A stretch of 64,000 bases of DNA from Amoeboaphelidium protococcarum (lineage: Eukaryota > Aphelidiomycota > Aphelidea), in assembly GCA_023515745.1 (NCBI GenBank), contig JALECJ010000255.1, forward strand, positions 196,001 through 260,000, written 5' to 3'. The notes beneath the pieces were generated by a model. That model had not been told where the DNA came from and ran no database searches. It was given only the letters and a program-made list of their open reading frames with translations. Both the position numbers and the translations under genes were made by a program. Below are positions 45,438 to 55,711 of the stretch, piece by piece. Each line of letters opens with the position of its first letter. Within the stretch, counting starts at the first letter, position 1.

Positions 45438-48404
45438 TCACATGAAGCCTCTCTTCGAGGACACAAGGTCGAAAGGCAGTAATCCGCGTTAAAAAGTGTC
45501 AATTACCAGTTTGTTCTACTCCTTAGTAGAGTTGGAACGGCCCAACGTAGACGATATAGCGAGACTACTGGAGGTGACAGCAATAGACGAGGATATTCGC
45601 GATTGCAACAGAGATCGTCGTCGAGGATCAGAGAATGTTGCTGATAAACTGGGTGACAATGCATTATTAAATTCACCAGAGTCCCTTTCACCTTCACCCA
45701 TTCGGTCAGAGGTTTAACGACTTCCTCGATTCTACGAGCCTGACGACATATCAAAACTGAAAGGATATTGATTGACAATCCATTTGAGGCTCGGAATTGA
45801 TAAAAGAAGATTGCGTCGCCGATCAAGATTGTCAACCTAGTCAATTAAGCATAGGAGAAAGTTCAAATCTTCATCTACTTCAGCGCACTTCATCTGACTG
45901 CAGACAAAATTTACAAACTGATCGGTGGCCTGTAGTATACCATCTGCCAAATATTACAAGAAATCATCCCTTGATAATTAATGCAGAGATGTCAGCGCAA
46001 ACTTAAAGTTAAATGCAGATGGTGCGTATCCGCCGAGTTCGTCAAAGCAGCATTTTATTTGGAAGAGTAGATCAAACTATTGCTCCAGTTACGAGCAGTA
46101 ATTATCATCAACCTTTGATGACATTTCACCTTCGCCACCAGTATTGATATTGAGCACCTACTTTACATACCCGTGACGAAAAGACATAGATGATGGTAGC
46201 GAAGAGGTCTTTGCAGCGGAAGTGGGCCTTTTACTATTAACATCCTTGGAAGCGTACGCAGCGCAGAACCAACATTGACAGCCAACGAAATCATTTAGCG
46301 CTTTGAAAGCACAAAGGTCTTCCACTATGCGAAACACAGAGTTCATTAATCGTTAATGACAATTGAAGTATATCTATAGTTTAGAGGGCTGGTTGAGACT
46401 TATCTAAGGGTCCTCAGACGCGGTTCTAGACAAAACCAGAGGCGATGCAATAGCTCTAGGAGTTGCATAATTCTTGAAGGAGAACAGATCAATAGATTAA
46501 ACGTTCTCTGATGTCTGAACTGACAGAAGCTAGCTTTCTTGAAAGATATCCTACAAGAACTCTTTATACTTGGTCTCCCATAAGTTAGATACTGAGGAAC
46601 AGCATTCTTGAATAGCTTCAGGATTGACATTTGATGGCTTCCTAGGAGAGGATTTAGCAGACTGACTGCTACTGTTCGTTAACAGACTTTTCAACATCCC
46701 AAGCATACCCTTCTATGGTACATTAACTGGTTTCAGTCTCTGACGCTTAAATGATTATAAATCATCACGTTACTTCAAACAATCATTCAACATACCAAAC
46801 TCGTAATTACGATACATCTATCTTGATTCCTGCAAGAACCACTGGAGAGAGAAATCAAGCTGTTATGTCCTTATATCAACATTATAAACCATATTAGATT
46901 TTGAAATTGTCTTGATACTACATGCATTCTGCAGCACATCCACATACTAAACGAAATCAGGAAGCTTTCTATAATTGGAAACTAGCGCTTGCACTGAACA
47001 ATCCATAAAATCTTACTTTTTAAGTTCAAACTAAAGCATTTTCGATACCAATGCAGGAAGCAAATTACTAAAGCCCAGCTTATCCCTTTAAGATATACAA
47101 TCTTTGAGAAGTCGAAGTAGCTGCGATTACTCGTATTGAGCCAACTGCAACGCAAGGGACAGATACGAAGCTTAAAACTCTACGCTGATCGACTTTAAAG
47201 AATCTACCAACATTGATGGGTCCTACTTCAAATCATACATGACAGAGTAAATTGGAACTTGCCTTTCCTTCTTATCAAAGATGTTTGTAACATCTACGTT
47301 GTCGTGAGAACATATAGACTTCAATGACAGCCTATTGATATACCAACTGAGGAAAGATCTTTATATGTAAAGCAAGTACTCCGAGCACACTATAAAAAAT
47401 GTGGAATCTTGATTAAAAAATATGCAATCTTCGAGTTTAGCTGAAATCTGCACTTTATAGAACGCCATGGAGACAGTCACAGAATCAGAATCGTAATTGC
47501 CACGACATCGAATAGCTGATGGATTATCAGCCTCAAATGGTGCTCTCCAGATAGCACAATTAACGTCAAGTCCTTCATCACTTTAATAAAGTAGAATCAA
47601 CTAATCAGAACCATCAGATAAATCACGATTGAACCTCGCCACGACTTAGAAATCGGCATCATTCATTGGGATCTAAAAGGGCAACACAGTCTCGATTCCA
47701 AGCAATGGAGACACCTTATAGTCATCTCTATCACTAATATTAAAAGATTTCAACTTAACACACATCTTGTCCTTACCATCCCTCTATAAAACGAACAGAG
47801 CACCAAATATTTCATCATAGTACGACCACATATGATCACAGCAAACAGATTTGACGCGTTAAGGCTAGCCTTGTAACTGCCATAAGTTGCCGCCAGAGTG
47901 ATTTACATACAATTAGTACACCTCAACAAACTCAGTCTAGGATATCAAGAGCAATTTGCATTCATTAGAACTGCTACCTATCTCCGATGCGGTACTTCCA
48001 TTCAAGAAATATGATAATTAGGCGTTATTAGACTCTGAGCCAAGTTGGAAAACGCGCCTCTGACGCGATTCAAGCTCTATAAGCCAAGTTATATGGAGCA
48101 AAGAGTCAGCATCTTGTACATTGAGAGTGAGCAACTTTTAGCTCATGCTCATTGATACGTTCGATACATGTATACTCCCAGCGTGTTGGTATACTATCTT
48201 CAGCTAGTTTAAGTGACTTTAAGAGTTTACTTCAACATAGCCCACAAAGGATTTTTTCTAGTCAGCAAGAAACCATGTCAAGTAAATGGTGTCTTTCCCA
48301 CCAAGATTGGCCTAATTTAAAAGTCTCAAAGTGTCTGTAGATTTTAACGCCAGCTTTTAACGCAAAACGCTGCTGGATACTTCAAATTTCGCTGAAAACT
48401 CCAT
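45438..48404 (-). CDS. large unrecognised protein, beta-rich N-terminus and helical C-terminus
   Basis: A 988-aa frame from ATG 48402-48404 to TGA 45438-45440, with dozens of TAA/TAG as Gln. The first ~330 residues are strand-rich, propeller-like (YLTWFLADQKKSFVGYVEV, HITWLIELESRQRRVFQLGS, KLLLISQTEFVEVYQLYV). The remainder is mainly helical solenoid (SYLSLALQLAQYEQSQLLRL) with Ser-rich insertions (SSSQSAKSSPRKPSN, SATFSDPRRRSLLQSR) and a CQCWFCAAY patch. The layout recalls nucleoporins, coatomer-like or tethering subunits, but I find no diagnostic motif. A later ATG at 48150-48152 would lose clear coding sequence, so the upstream start is preferred. Confidence 0.65.
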
Positions 48405-49078
48405 TATGCTGATAGCGAACTAAGAATTGATCACACTGTAAAAGAAATTGATTGTATATTTTGGAGACGAGAGTAGTAAAGATACATAATCTAATGATGA
48501 AAATGAAAGCGTATGTACATTATCGATTATAAAGTGTAAGTGAAACGGTTCCAAGTCTCTATGCAATGCAATAGATAGGCGTCTAAATAATGCTATCAAC
48601 TGTTAACGATGTCGACTGATCGATCGTCAGGTGATGCAAAAATTAAAGAATCCCAAACTTATGGTGATATTATTTTCATAACGATCGATTATTATGATGA
48701 TACGTTTTGGGATTTCCCCAGCCCACTGTTTCTCAAAACGGCCTTGATGACTCGAAGTGATCTGATCTGATCTAAACTGAACGAACGAACGCCTTATCGC
48801 TCTTCTCTTTGTGAAACTCACACGCTCGTACGCCTAATTTTTCGTTTCTAATTAGCCACCTCATAAAAACACATCTTACAACGCTTGAATATAGTCGTAA
48901 TGCTGGTAGAGGAATATCACAATACTCTCAATACATAATATATGTTTTCTGATTGCTCTGCTTTGAATACTGCTGCTCTAGAGCAGGCATTATGCCGTTT
49001 GTAGAGTCGATAATTGGCTGGTGATCGGCTTGTCTCTGGTGACCATTAGAAGTCTGATGGTTAATACATGAGATCTTC
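48405..49078. other. intergenic region
   Basis: About 670 bp upstream of the large 988-aa gene and downstream of the small membrane-protein gene, both on the minus strand. GTGAAAC and TGATCTGATCTGATC (48757-48772) short repeats occur. I see no gene here. Confidence 0.35.
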
Positions 49079-49448
49079 TCAGTCTTCCGTTGATGCTTCA
49101 GTATCTTCATCATCATGCTGCTCTTCGTATAGAAGCTCTTCTGTGGCTTTTGCTGAGTATAGTTTTGCTGTAATGTCTCCTAAGGTGCCCACTGCACCAC
49201 CACCAACACCGTGCAAAGGATTCTGCTGGACAATGGGCGCACCCGGCTCAAATAATGTCTTGGGAAACTAATTGAAAAGTGATAGATAAAATTTTGATCA
49301 TACTTACAGGAGAGCATAGGTGAATGATTGCAACATTGCCATGAGATCCGAATATGATCATGACAATGATGATGAAGATGTATTTGTAATCTCCGATGTT
49401 GAACATTCTGGCGAAATTTGATTTGGTGAGGGAAGTAAAGAAGCACAT
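49079..49448 (-). CDS. small single-pass membrane protein
   Basis: Two exons (49448-49308, 49267-49079) separated by a 40-nt intron with a perfect GTAAGT donor and TTAG acceptor give 109 aa. There is one strong TM helix (YKYIFIIIVMIIFGSHGNVA), a Pro/Gly-rich loop (PKTLFEPGAPIVQQNPLHGV) and an acidic tail (EEQHDDEDTEASTED). I do not recognise the family. The plus strand has an overlapping frame over the same bases. I prefer the minus strand because of the splice sites, TM helix and clean TGA stop. Confidence 0.5.
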
Positions 49449-50625
49449 TTGATCTAGATTTTTGTTGAAATATTATTATTATTGTAATGACTAACATTTT
49501 AAATCAAGATTTCAAATGGTTTGCTTTAACAAAATTTACTAGTCATAAAATCGAGGTAGCATTACTGTAAAACGCGTTCTTCTTGCATGTTTGTCGTTTT
49601 AAGCGCTGTAGCTTACTCTAACGCGGTCAGTCACTCTGAGTAAAATTAAACTTTAGACATCCTAGAGAAGGCCAGAAACAGAGATATGAGTTTTATATGT
49701 TCATTTTAGACTACAGTACACGCGTATTAAGCCTTACTCAAATCGGTGTTATTTCACGCCTGTGTAACTAATTCAAAGATCTGTGAGGAATGCTAGTAAA
49801 ACGGACGGTTAAAATTTGCTTGTCTCAGTTCTGTTGATCGATATGTAATTCATGTGTGTCTACTTTTATGACTGCAAGAGCCTCTTCGATCATAATCAGA
49901 AAACTTGACACGTATTTGGTTCAGTTTTCGTTATACCCAGCGCATGGGGTATAGAGTCAAGGGGTTCTATCAAATTCCAATTAGAACAAATGAAAGCGCA
50001 CTTCGATTAGCCGATTAGATACATATAATGAACAAATTATGCGTGCAAGAAAATAAAATCTAAAATCCCTAATCAATTTAACGTGTATCACAAAACTATG
50101 ATCTGAGTCTCAGTATGTAACTACTGTACACATCTTCAGCAGGGCGTAGTGCACGGTGATGCCTATCAAAAGTGCTGAATCATTCAGTCATCATATTACC
50201 GAGATTTTTCTCAGCGACTTTGCGACTCACCACTGGAACCGGAGAATTTCGGTTGTTTCGGCAAAAGTCGATTGAGTCAGAAAAGTGCCGGCGGTCGGTG
50301 GATTGTTCTAGACTTTGCGACTGACTCACTCCCCTGGAAAAGTTTAAGTAATCCACGGCTCGGGCGCCAAATCATCACATTCGGAAAAGCCTATCTTCTT
50401 TCTATCGCATCGTGTGCTTATTAACGCAATTATCGATTACTTGAAATCGTGACATTCATTCTAATTACTTACTGTTGGCATTCTGATTTAAAGTATTATC
50501 AAGGTATGTTTGGCCATTAGACCCGTTTCGCAGGCGATTCTGTTGATGACGGGCTGGCGAGGGAATCGTCTGACTTTCTCTTCTCCGATCGCTTGCGCAG
50601 CTGCGTGAATAAGCCGCCTATAAAT
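49449..50625. promoter_or_regulatory. long intergenic region upstream of the GATA factor
   Basis: Nearly 1.2 kb without a convincing gene, the longest clearly empty stretch. It lies between the starts of a minus-strand and a plus-strand gene. A GACTTTGCGACT motif is repeated near 50217 and 50313 inside a GC-richer 150-bp patch (50220-50380). TF genes often have long promoters, so regulatory content is plausible. Confidence 0.35.
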
Positions 50626-51609
50626 ATGACGACGACAGCGTAGATGCAATAATTATAGCCCGCCAATTCTGATCATTTTATTTATAACTCATCGCTCTGT
50701 TAGTCGAAGCTTAATTCTGGTATTTCTGGCAGTATGTATTAGATTCCGTATCCTGTGTAACCGAGATTGTCCTACAAGGCTAAGCTGAACATGATGTTAC
50801 CCCTTCCCTGGTCACAGCAGCGTCTTCCGATATCTTCATTGCTTGAGGCTGATGCTTACTCTAGCAAGAAGGCTGTGTCCGCTAGTCGTGATAACAATCT
50901 GAATGATACTGTAGAGAATGTGTATAATAAGCTGTGTGTTAATGGTCAATAGCGTCATGATGTTTAACTCCCGAGCTTGAAGATGGTTGGCGATATTCCG
51001 ATGGTGCAGTTGGAAGCGCAAGGTCAAGTAAGTAGCTTATCAGCAGGTTCATCATGTGGCAGTGCCAGTAATGATAGCGATACGCATCAGTATGCTTTGT
51101 AATTGTTGAATCTGGTCGGTGGACAGTCTGGGCCATCATCCCCCACGCAATCGTTTGATCCGAATGAATCAGGGAGACTGATGTTTGTTTAACCCAGATC
51201 TGGTAGCTAGGATGGCAACACTACTGAGTAATCAAGATATTAGCATTATCAATAGCATCATCAGTAGCAGTAGAAGTAAAAGGCCAGTAGTAATCATGGT
51301 AAAATATCTAGAAAGCGTCAATCGCGCATGGCTGAGAAGGCTGCCCGTCGGTGTCATGCTTGCAATGTTAATGAGACTCCAGAGTGGCGCAGAGGTCCTG
51401 ATGGCGCTCGCACTCTCTGTAATGCCTGCGGTCTGACTTATGCAAAGCTGCTGAAGAAGAGCAAGGAGAGCGGTATTGATCTGGTCAGCACTAGTCCAAT
51501 GTTTGAGAAGAACTCGGCCGTGTAGATGCTGTCCTTTGCAAGCAAGAATTCTCTGCAGCAGTTGCGCTTGTAGCGAGAAGATAAATTAAAGTCTATTATG
51601 TTTAAGTGA
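50626..51609 (+). CDS. GATA-type zinc-finger transcription factor
   Basis: A 327-aa protein with one GATA finger, C-x2-C-x18-C-x2-C at about residues 243-268 ([16 protein letters not shown] ... LCNACGL), followed by [18 protein letters not shown] plus YAKL is the signature of the fungal single-finger class (NsdD/WC-2-like). A Gln/His-rich stretch before the finger (about 201-220) is written almost wholly with TAG and TAA, and a basic [10 protein letters not shown] segment follows. It is a predicted nuclear regulator binding GATA sites. The stop is TGA at 51607-51609. The N-terminus contains [10 protein letters not shown], which recalls the short conserved N-terminal motif of some fungal regulators. 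Confidence 0.85.
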
Positions 51610-52152
51610 TTGTGGCTATGTTTTTACTGTAATTCAATATAATATTATGTTTGCATCGTTAAATTTTACCTTTATTGTGATGTGGTTGTTGTCGCTTATA
51701 GATGTGGGGTGATGGCGTTGAGGCGATAAGGTTTCCTTTGACAAATTTTCCACTTTTGCTTCTAGTTCTCTTCTTTCCTCAAATGTGACTTCTCAATGAT
51801 GATCAATGCATGTATAACATGATTTTTTGGATGATTATACCCAAATCTGATTTAATGAAATTGAGAGAAGTCATCTTTATTCGTATTACTTTCTTATCAA
51901 GTGCTGTTTCCGCATAATTTATCTTTACAAGTTTCTCTACACTTCATTTACTGCAGTACTACTACACTCCATCCATCACTTATACAACATATAAAGAGAC
52001 AAACTATTAAGCAAATTGAATAATCAGTTTGTTACTAACATCACTTTATTATCTCATCAAAGTACATCATCATTATTATCAGTCATCTACAATTCAGTCA
52101 ACTAAACGCGCGTTTCACTAATAACTATCACCTGTATAAATCATGTTGGCCA
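51610..52152. other. gap between convergent genes
   Basis: About 540 bp of AT-rich sequence between the GATA gene and the cyclin gene, which converge. It probably holds both 3' UTRs. No gene was seen. Confidence 0.4.
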
Positions 52153-53601
52153 TCAGTCAAATTTCAGACCCCAATCTTTCAGCTCACTGCGAGATGTCAC
52201 CCAATCAGCTACAAACTTGCTGCACTTCATAAAGCGCTTTGCTGCATATTTATTGTAGATGGCCTTAAAGTCCTTCTTGGCAGATAGGAAATGCATCATT
52301 TGCAGCACACACGGCTTCATATCGCTAATCTCATAGCCAGAGTAATGAATCAGGTTAGCATCCCACTTTCCCTTTTTACGGTCCAGCATGACTCTAGCCA
52401 AGTAGAGGGAGCTGGCAGCACGCAGAGAAGATGCACATGCCAGGAACCACTCATCAAGCAAGGTAATCTCCAACAGGTACTTGGCCAGAGTTCTTGCTTC
52501 AATGTCAAAATCATCAGCCTTTGAACAACGACGCAAAAAGTTGATAGGATCTGGGCTGTGTACTTTAAAGTTCAAGGAGGACAACATGTAACGCTCAGCT
52601 TTACAAATCTCTTCATGAGAATATCCACCAGCGCTGATATAAACATACTGACTTAACTGAGGAGGATATATCTCTTCAACTTTACCGGCAATAAACATTG
52701 CAGTGATACCAACCAATTGTAACTTATTCATGGCAACAGTACGCACAGACATGAATCTGTCTATCAGATTGATAGTCAGGTACAGAGACTCTGGCAACAT
52801 TTTAAACTTCAAATGGACATCAACCAGCCAGTCAATCAGAATTGATCTCATCTTCCACTGAAGCTCATCATGCTTATCAATATAGTTTGGATTAGGCATA
52901 AACTTGGGCTCTTGTTCACGCAAGTAGTCAAATATCTCAACAACATACTCACTGGCCATCAAAGGATCCCCAGCGTCCTCGGCATCAAGATCATCCCAGT
53001 GAGGAGCTAGACGCTTCTTACTTTCAACACCAACATCTTCCTTATGAACAGCAGCACTTGCTCCTGCTTTAGCCGTGGCATTCTCTTTCTCTACAGCTTT
53101 ACGACGGCCTGATGATCGACGCTTGGTTGGTTATTTCTATTAAATGGCAGCAGAGGTGACTGTTGTAGCAGACACCTGAACTTTGCTGGTCAGAACTTTA
53201 TTGTTGTTCTAAACTGCAGTAGTTGACGTCTTTGTGACCTTTTAGTCAACCTTTGATACAGCAATACTTTACTACAACACGATATGGGTATGAGAGAATG
53301 ACGACAAACAATGAATCAGATTACCTTTTGTGCTATCACTGCAGCGTTAGCGCCAGTACCATTAGCGTTACTCAAATCACCCAGAGCCTTTCTGGTTCTG
53401 TTCTAGTTATTAGCAGTAGTACCAATCTTTGATGGAACTGCAGGGTCTTTGCTTTTATTGCTGAAACCATCGATGCTTTTAGCACTTTGAGCCTACACAC
53501 ACCTAAGAGAATGTCTCGTCAATGATCTTTGAATCATGTAACAGCTCACTTACCTAGCTTTATGATCTTGTTTCTATACGCCGAGAACTACGGGATATCA
53601 T
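52153..53601 (-). CDS. B-type mitotic cyclin
   Basis: Three exons (53601-53554, 53492-53325, 53271-52153) give 444 aa. The introns are about 61 and 53 nt with GTAAGT/GTAATC donors and TAG acceptors. The N-terminus holds a destruction box RKALGDLSN (residues about 50-58) and a basic, Ser/Thr-rich linker. The C-terminal two-thirds is the cyclin box pair: WKMRSILIDWLVDVHLKFKM, ESLYLTINLIDRFMSVR, LQLVGITAMFIAGKVEEIYP, YMLSSLNFKVHSPDPINFLR. It pairs with Cdk1 and is degraded through the APC. TAG/TAA glutamines cluster in the linker; the cyclin boxes have none, so that part is open even in the standard code. Confidence 0.93.
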
Positions 53602-54206
53602 ACTTTATCTACATAAACATAATCATTAACATTTGATGAGATACAAGTAGCAATCATACTTACTTTTACTAGTAACTTAACTAACTTCAAACGAATGATA
53701 GAGAGAAAGAGAACAACAGTGATTTGATTTATTAGTCAAGGAAGTTCCAGTCCAGATACTTGATATTGATGCCAGATATCAGATGGGTTAAAACACAAAA
53801 GCACTTCTTGGATGATAAATAGTGAAAAGTGCCAATGTGTTGATATATCAACTGTTGAGTAATATTGTGGACTAAAAGGAACTAGCTGTTCACCTCAAAC
53901 GACAAAATACAAAGTAAAACGGAGACAGAAACGAGAACAACAAAGAGAGAGACAAAGGACGACGTTTCAACCGCGTGTCTCTGAAACAATGAGGCTGTGA
54001 AACGATCAAATGAAACGCCTCTCTTTGTACTGTACTGTACTGTACGGTCTAGGGAGTGTAGTAATGACTGAACATTGGAGATGCGGAGGTATGACGTTTA
54101 GATAGTTGGAAATGACGAAATGAAAGCTCAGACTTGATAAGAATAAAATGATGATTATATTTTATGAGAAATTCACTAGTAGATTTCAAATTCTTGTGCT
54201 GCTGTT
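53602..54206. promoter_or_regulatory. cyclin upstream region
   Basis: About 600 bp upstream of the cyclin gene and downstream of the next minus-strand gene. It contains several GAAAC/TGAAAC motifs (near 53925-54015) and a simple repeat of four TGTAC units at 54026-54045. No gene was seen. Confidence 0.4.
54026..54045. repeat. (TGTAC)4 microsatellite
   Basis: Four perfect tandem copies of TGTAC. No further structure is visible around it. Confidence 0.8.
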
Positions 54207-54680
54207 TCAGTCGTCATTCTCGACAATGTCAGACACAGCAGAGTCTAGAGTGGCGTTACTCTGCGGAGAAACTGGAGAATCTGAAGTTGCGGTCAGATTA
54301 GCAGAGGTGATGTAGAAACGGTTAGTCCAGTAAATTGTTCTCAGACCTCTCTTCCACTTCAATCTGTACGCGCCATCAACTTCTTCAGGCAGAGTCAGAG
54401 TGACATTGAATAATCCTTCTTGGGTGATGCTACTGTACACGGCATCTTCGATAGTCCATGCACCGCCAAAGATTCTATCGCGCTTCAAAATCAGCTTGTA
54501 GTCATTCAGATCATTAGCCTTCTTCATGTTCGTGAATTGTCCGCCAATACTTATCTTCTAGCCAGCCTACCATGCAGTAGCCTTTGAAACAGGCAGCCCG
54601 TTGAACAAGATTTTGCAGTCACCAGCTGATGCAACAGCAGCGAACAGCAAAGCAATAACAGCAAACAAAATTGATTTCAT
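54207..54680 (-). CDS. secreted KRE9/KNH-like protein 3
   Basis: A 157-aa protein. The signal peptide is MKSILFAVIALLFAAVASAG. The mature domain fits the KRE9/KNH-like spacing: KATAWQAGQKISIGG, a charged stretch, GLFNVTLTLPEEVDGAYRLK and TNRFYITSANLT. It ends in a short Ser/Asn-rich acidic tail with no GPI-like hydrophobic end, unlike the two other members here. The Gln residues of WQAGQK are both TAG. It is probably extracellular or wall-associated; the function is unknown. Confidence 0.6.
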
Positions 54681-54853
54681 TTTGATAATTATTTAATGCC
54701 GTAGATGTAATAAACTATAAAATATCGATGAAAATTGTAAATAGAAAAGAGATAAGGTGCTAAACAGTGTGGCTTTATATCTGCTGACATTACGATTCTG
54801 ATCAACGCCCCATATAAGCCTCTTATTCCAACTATTTCCTAATCGAGATTAAT

Positions 54854-55423
54854 TCAATCATCGAACGCCTCGTATTCAGCATACATTTCCTTCACAGGTA
54901 CTCCTTTGAATTCAGCTAGTCTGCCCATAAGAGTCATGGCGGCATCTTTAATTTCATTGTATGAATGAACAGACTTGATGTATTGTTTCATCTCTTGATC
55001 AGCCTGTTGCGCGTCTTTTAGATTCATCTCTTACATGCACCTGTTATTTGCGTCTGTGAGTTATTTCAACTGTTACTCGAGTTCTTCACATTACTACACA
55101 AGTATTCTCTGATCTATGTATAATTGATATAGAATCAATTACCTTTTCTTATTAATATTACTGAATGAAAGGCGTTATGTCACTGTTCACTTTCTAGCAT
55201 TTCGTTGTATCAAAGTAGAGAATTTCAACTTGATCCTTCTTGACACAAAGTCTACAAGATATGGATGGTATTTAAAGTAAAGCATACATAAAATTTACAT
55301 TTTATTCTCTTTCATTAGGCATTGACATGCGTACTACTCTTCTGGGTCCAATTCATCCAATGTGAACGGTTCACACGTTGTAATGTATTTCATTAAGCGC
55401 ATCATTGGTTTCAGCAAGTGCAT
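54854..55423 (-). CDS. SWI5: Swi5 recombination mediator
   Basis: Three exons (55423-55299, 55251-55143, 55093-54854) with introns of 47 and 49 nt give 157 aa. The C-terminus is diagnostic of Swi5: SVHSYNEIKDAAMTLMGRLA, EFKGVPVKEMYAEYEAFDD. A coiled coil (CEELEQQLKQLTDANN) precedes it. Swi5 with Sfr1 stabilises Rad51/Dmc1 filaments in homologous recombination. The first two exons are my reconstruction from GTAAAT...TTGTAG and GTAATT...TGTAG borders that keep one frame. The frame is open further upstream, so the true start may lie above MHLLKPMM. Its 5' end faces the kinesin gene. Confidence 0.72.
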
Positions 55424-55711
55424 GAAGCTTTTAGTATTCAGAAAGAAGAGGGGATCACTTTAAATGAAGATACGAGGAACTAAGCTTGTGCATAAAATAA
55501 CAATCTATCTGTCTACAATGAAACATCTCAACACCTTCATACATCATATTTCATTTAGGGATCAACGCACATCTGGTCAGAATCACGCGAAAAATTTTCA
55601 GGGTCAGATCATCCATTCCTTCGCATCAGTGAATTATCAGCCGTGTAAACTCGTAAACTCGATCAACTATTATTAACCAACATTAATTTACTAAAAATTG
55701 TAAAAATAAGT

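Noticed and set aside
52291-52524. 77-codon plus-strand ORF
   Set aside because: It lies antisense inside the cyclin boxes; a shadow of the cyclin gene.
55464-55676. Plus-strand 70-codon ORF upstream of the kinesin
   Set aside because: It overlaps the SWI5 5' region, has no protein-like pattern, and does not really stop at the TAA.
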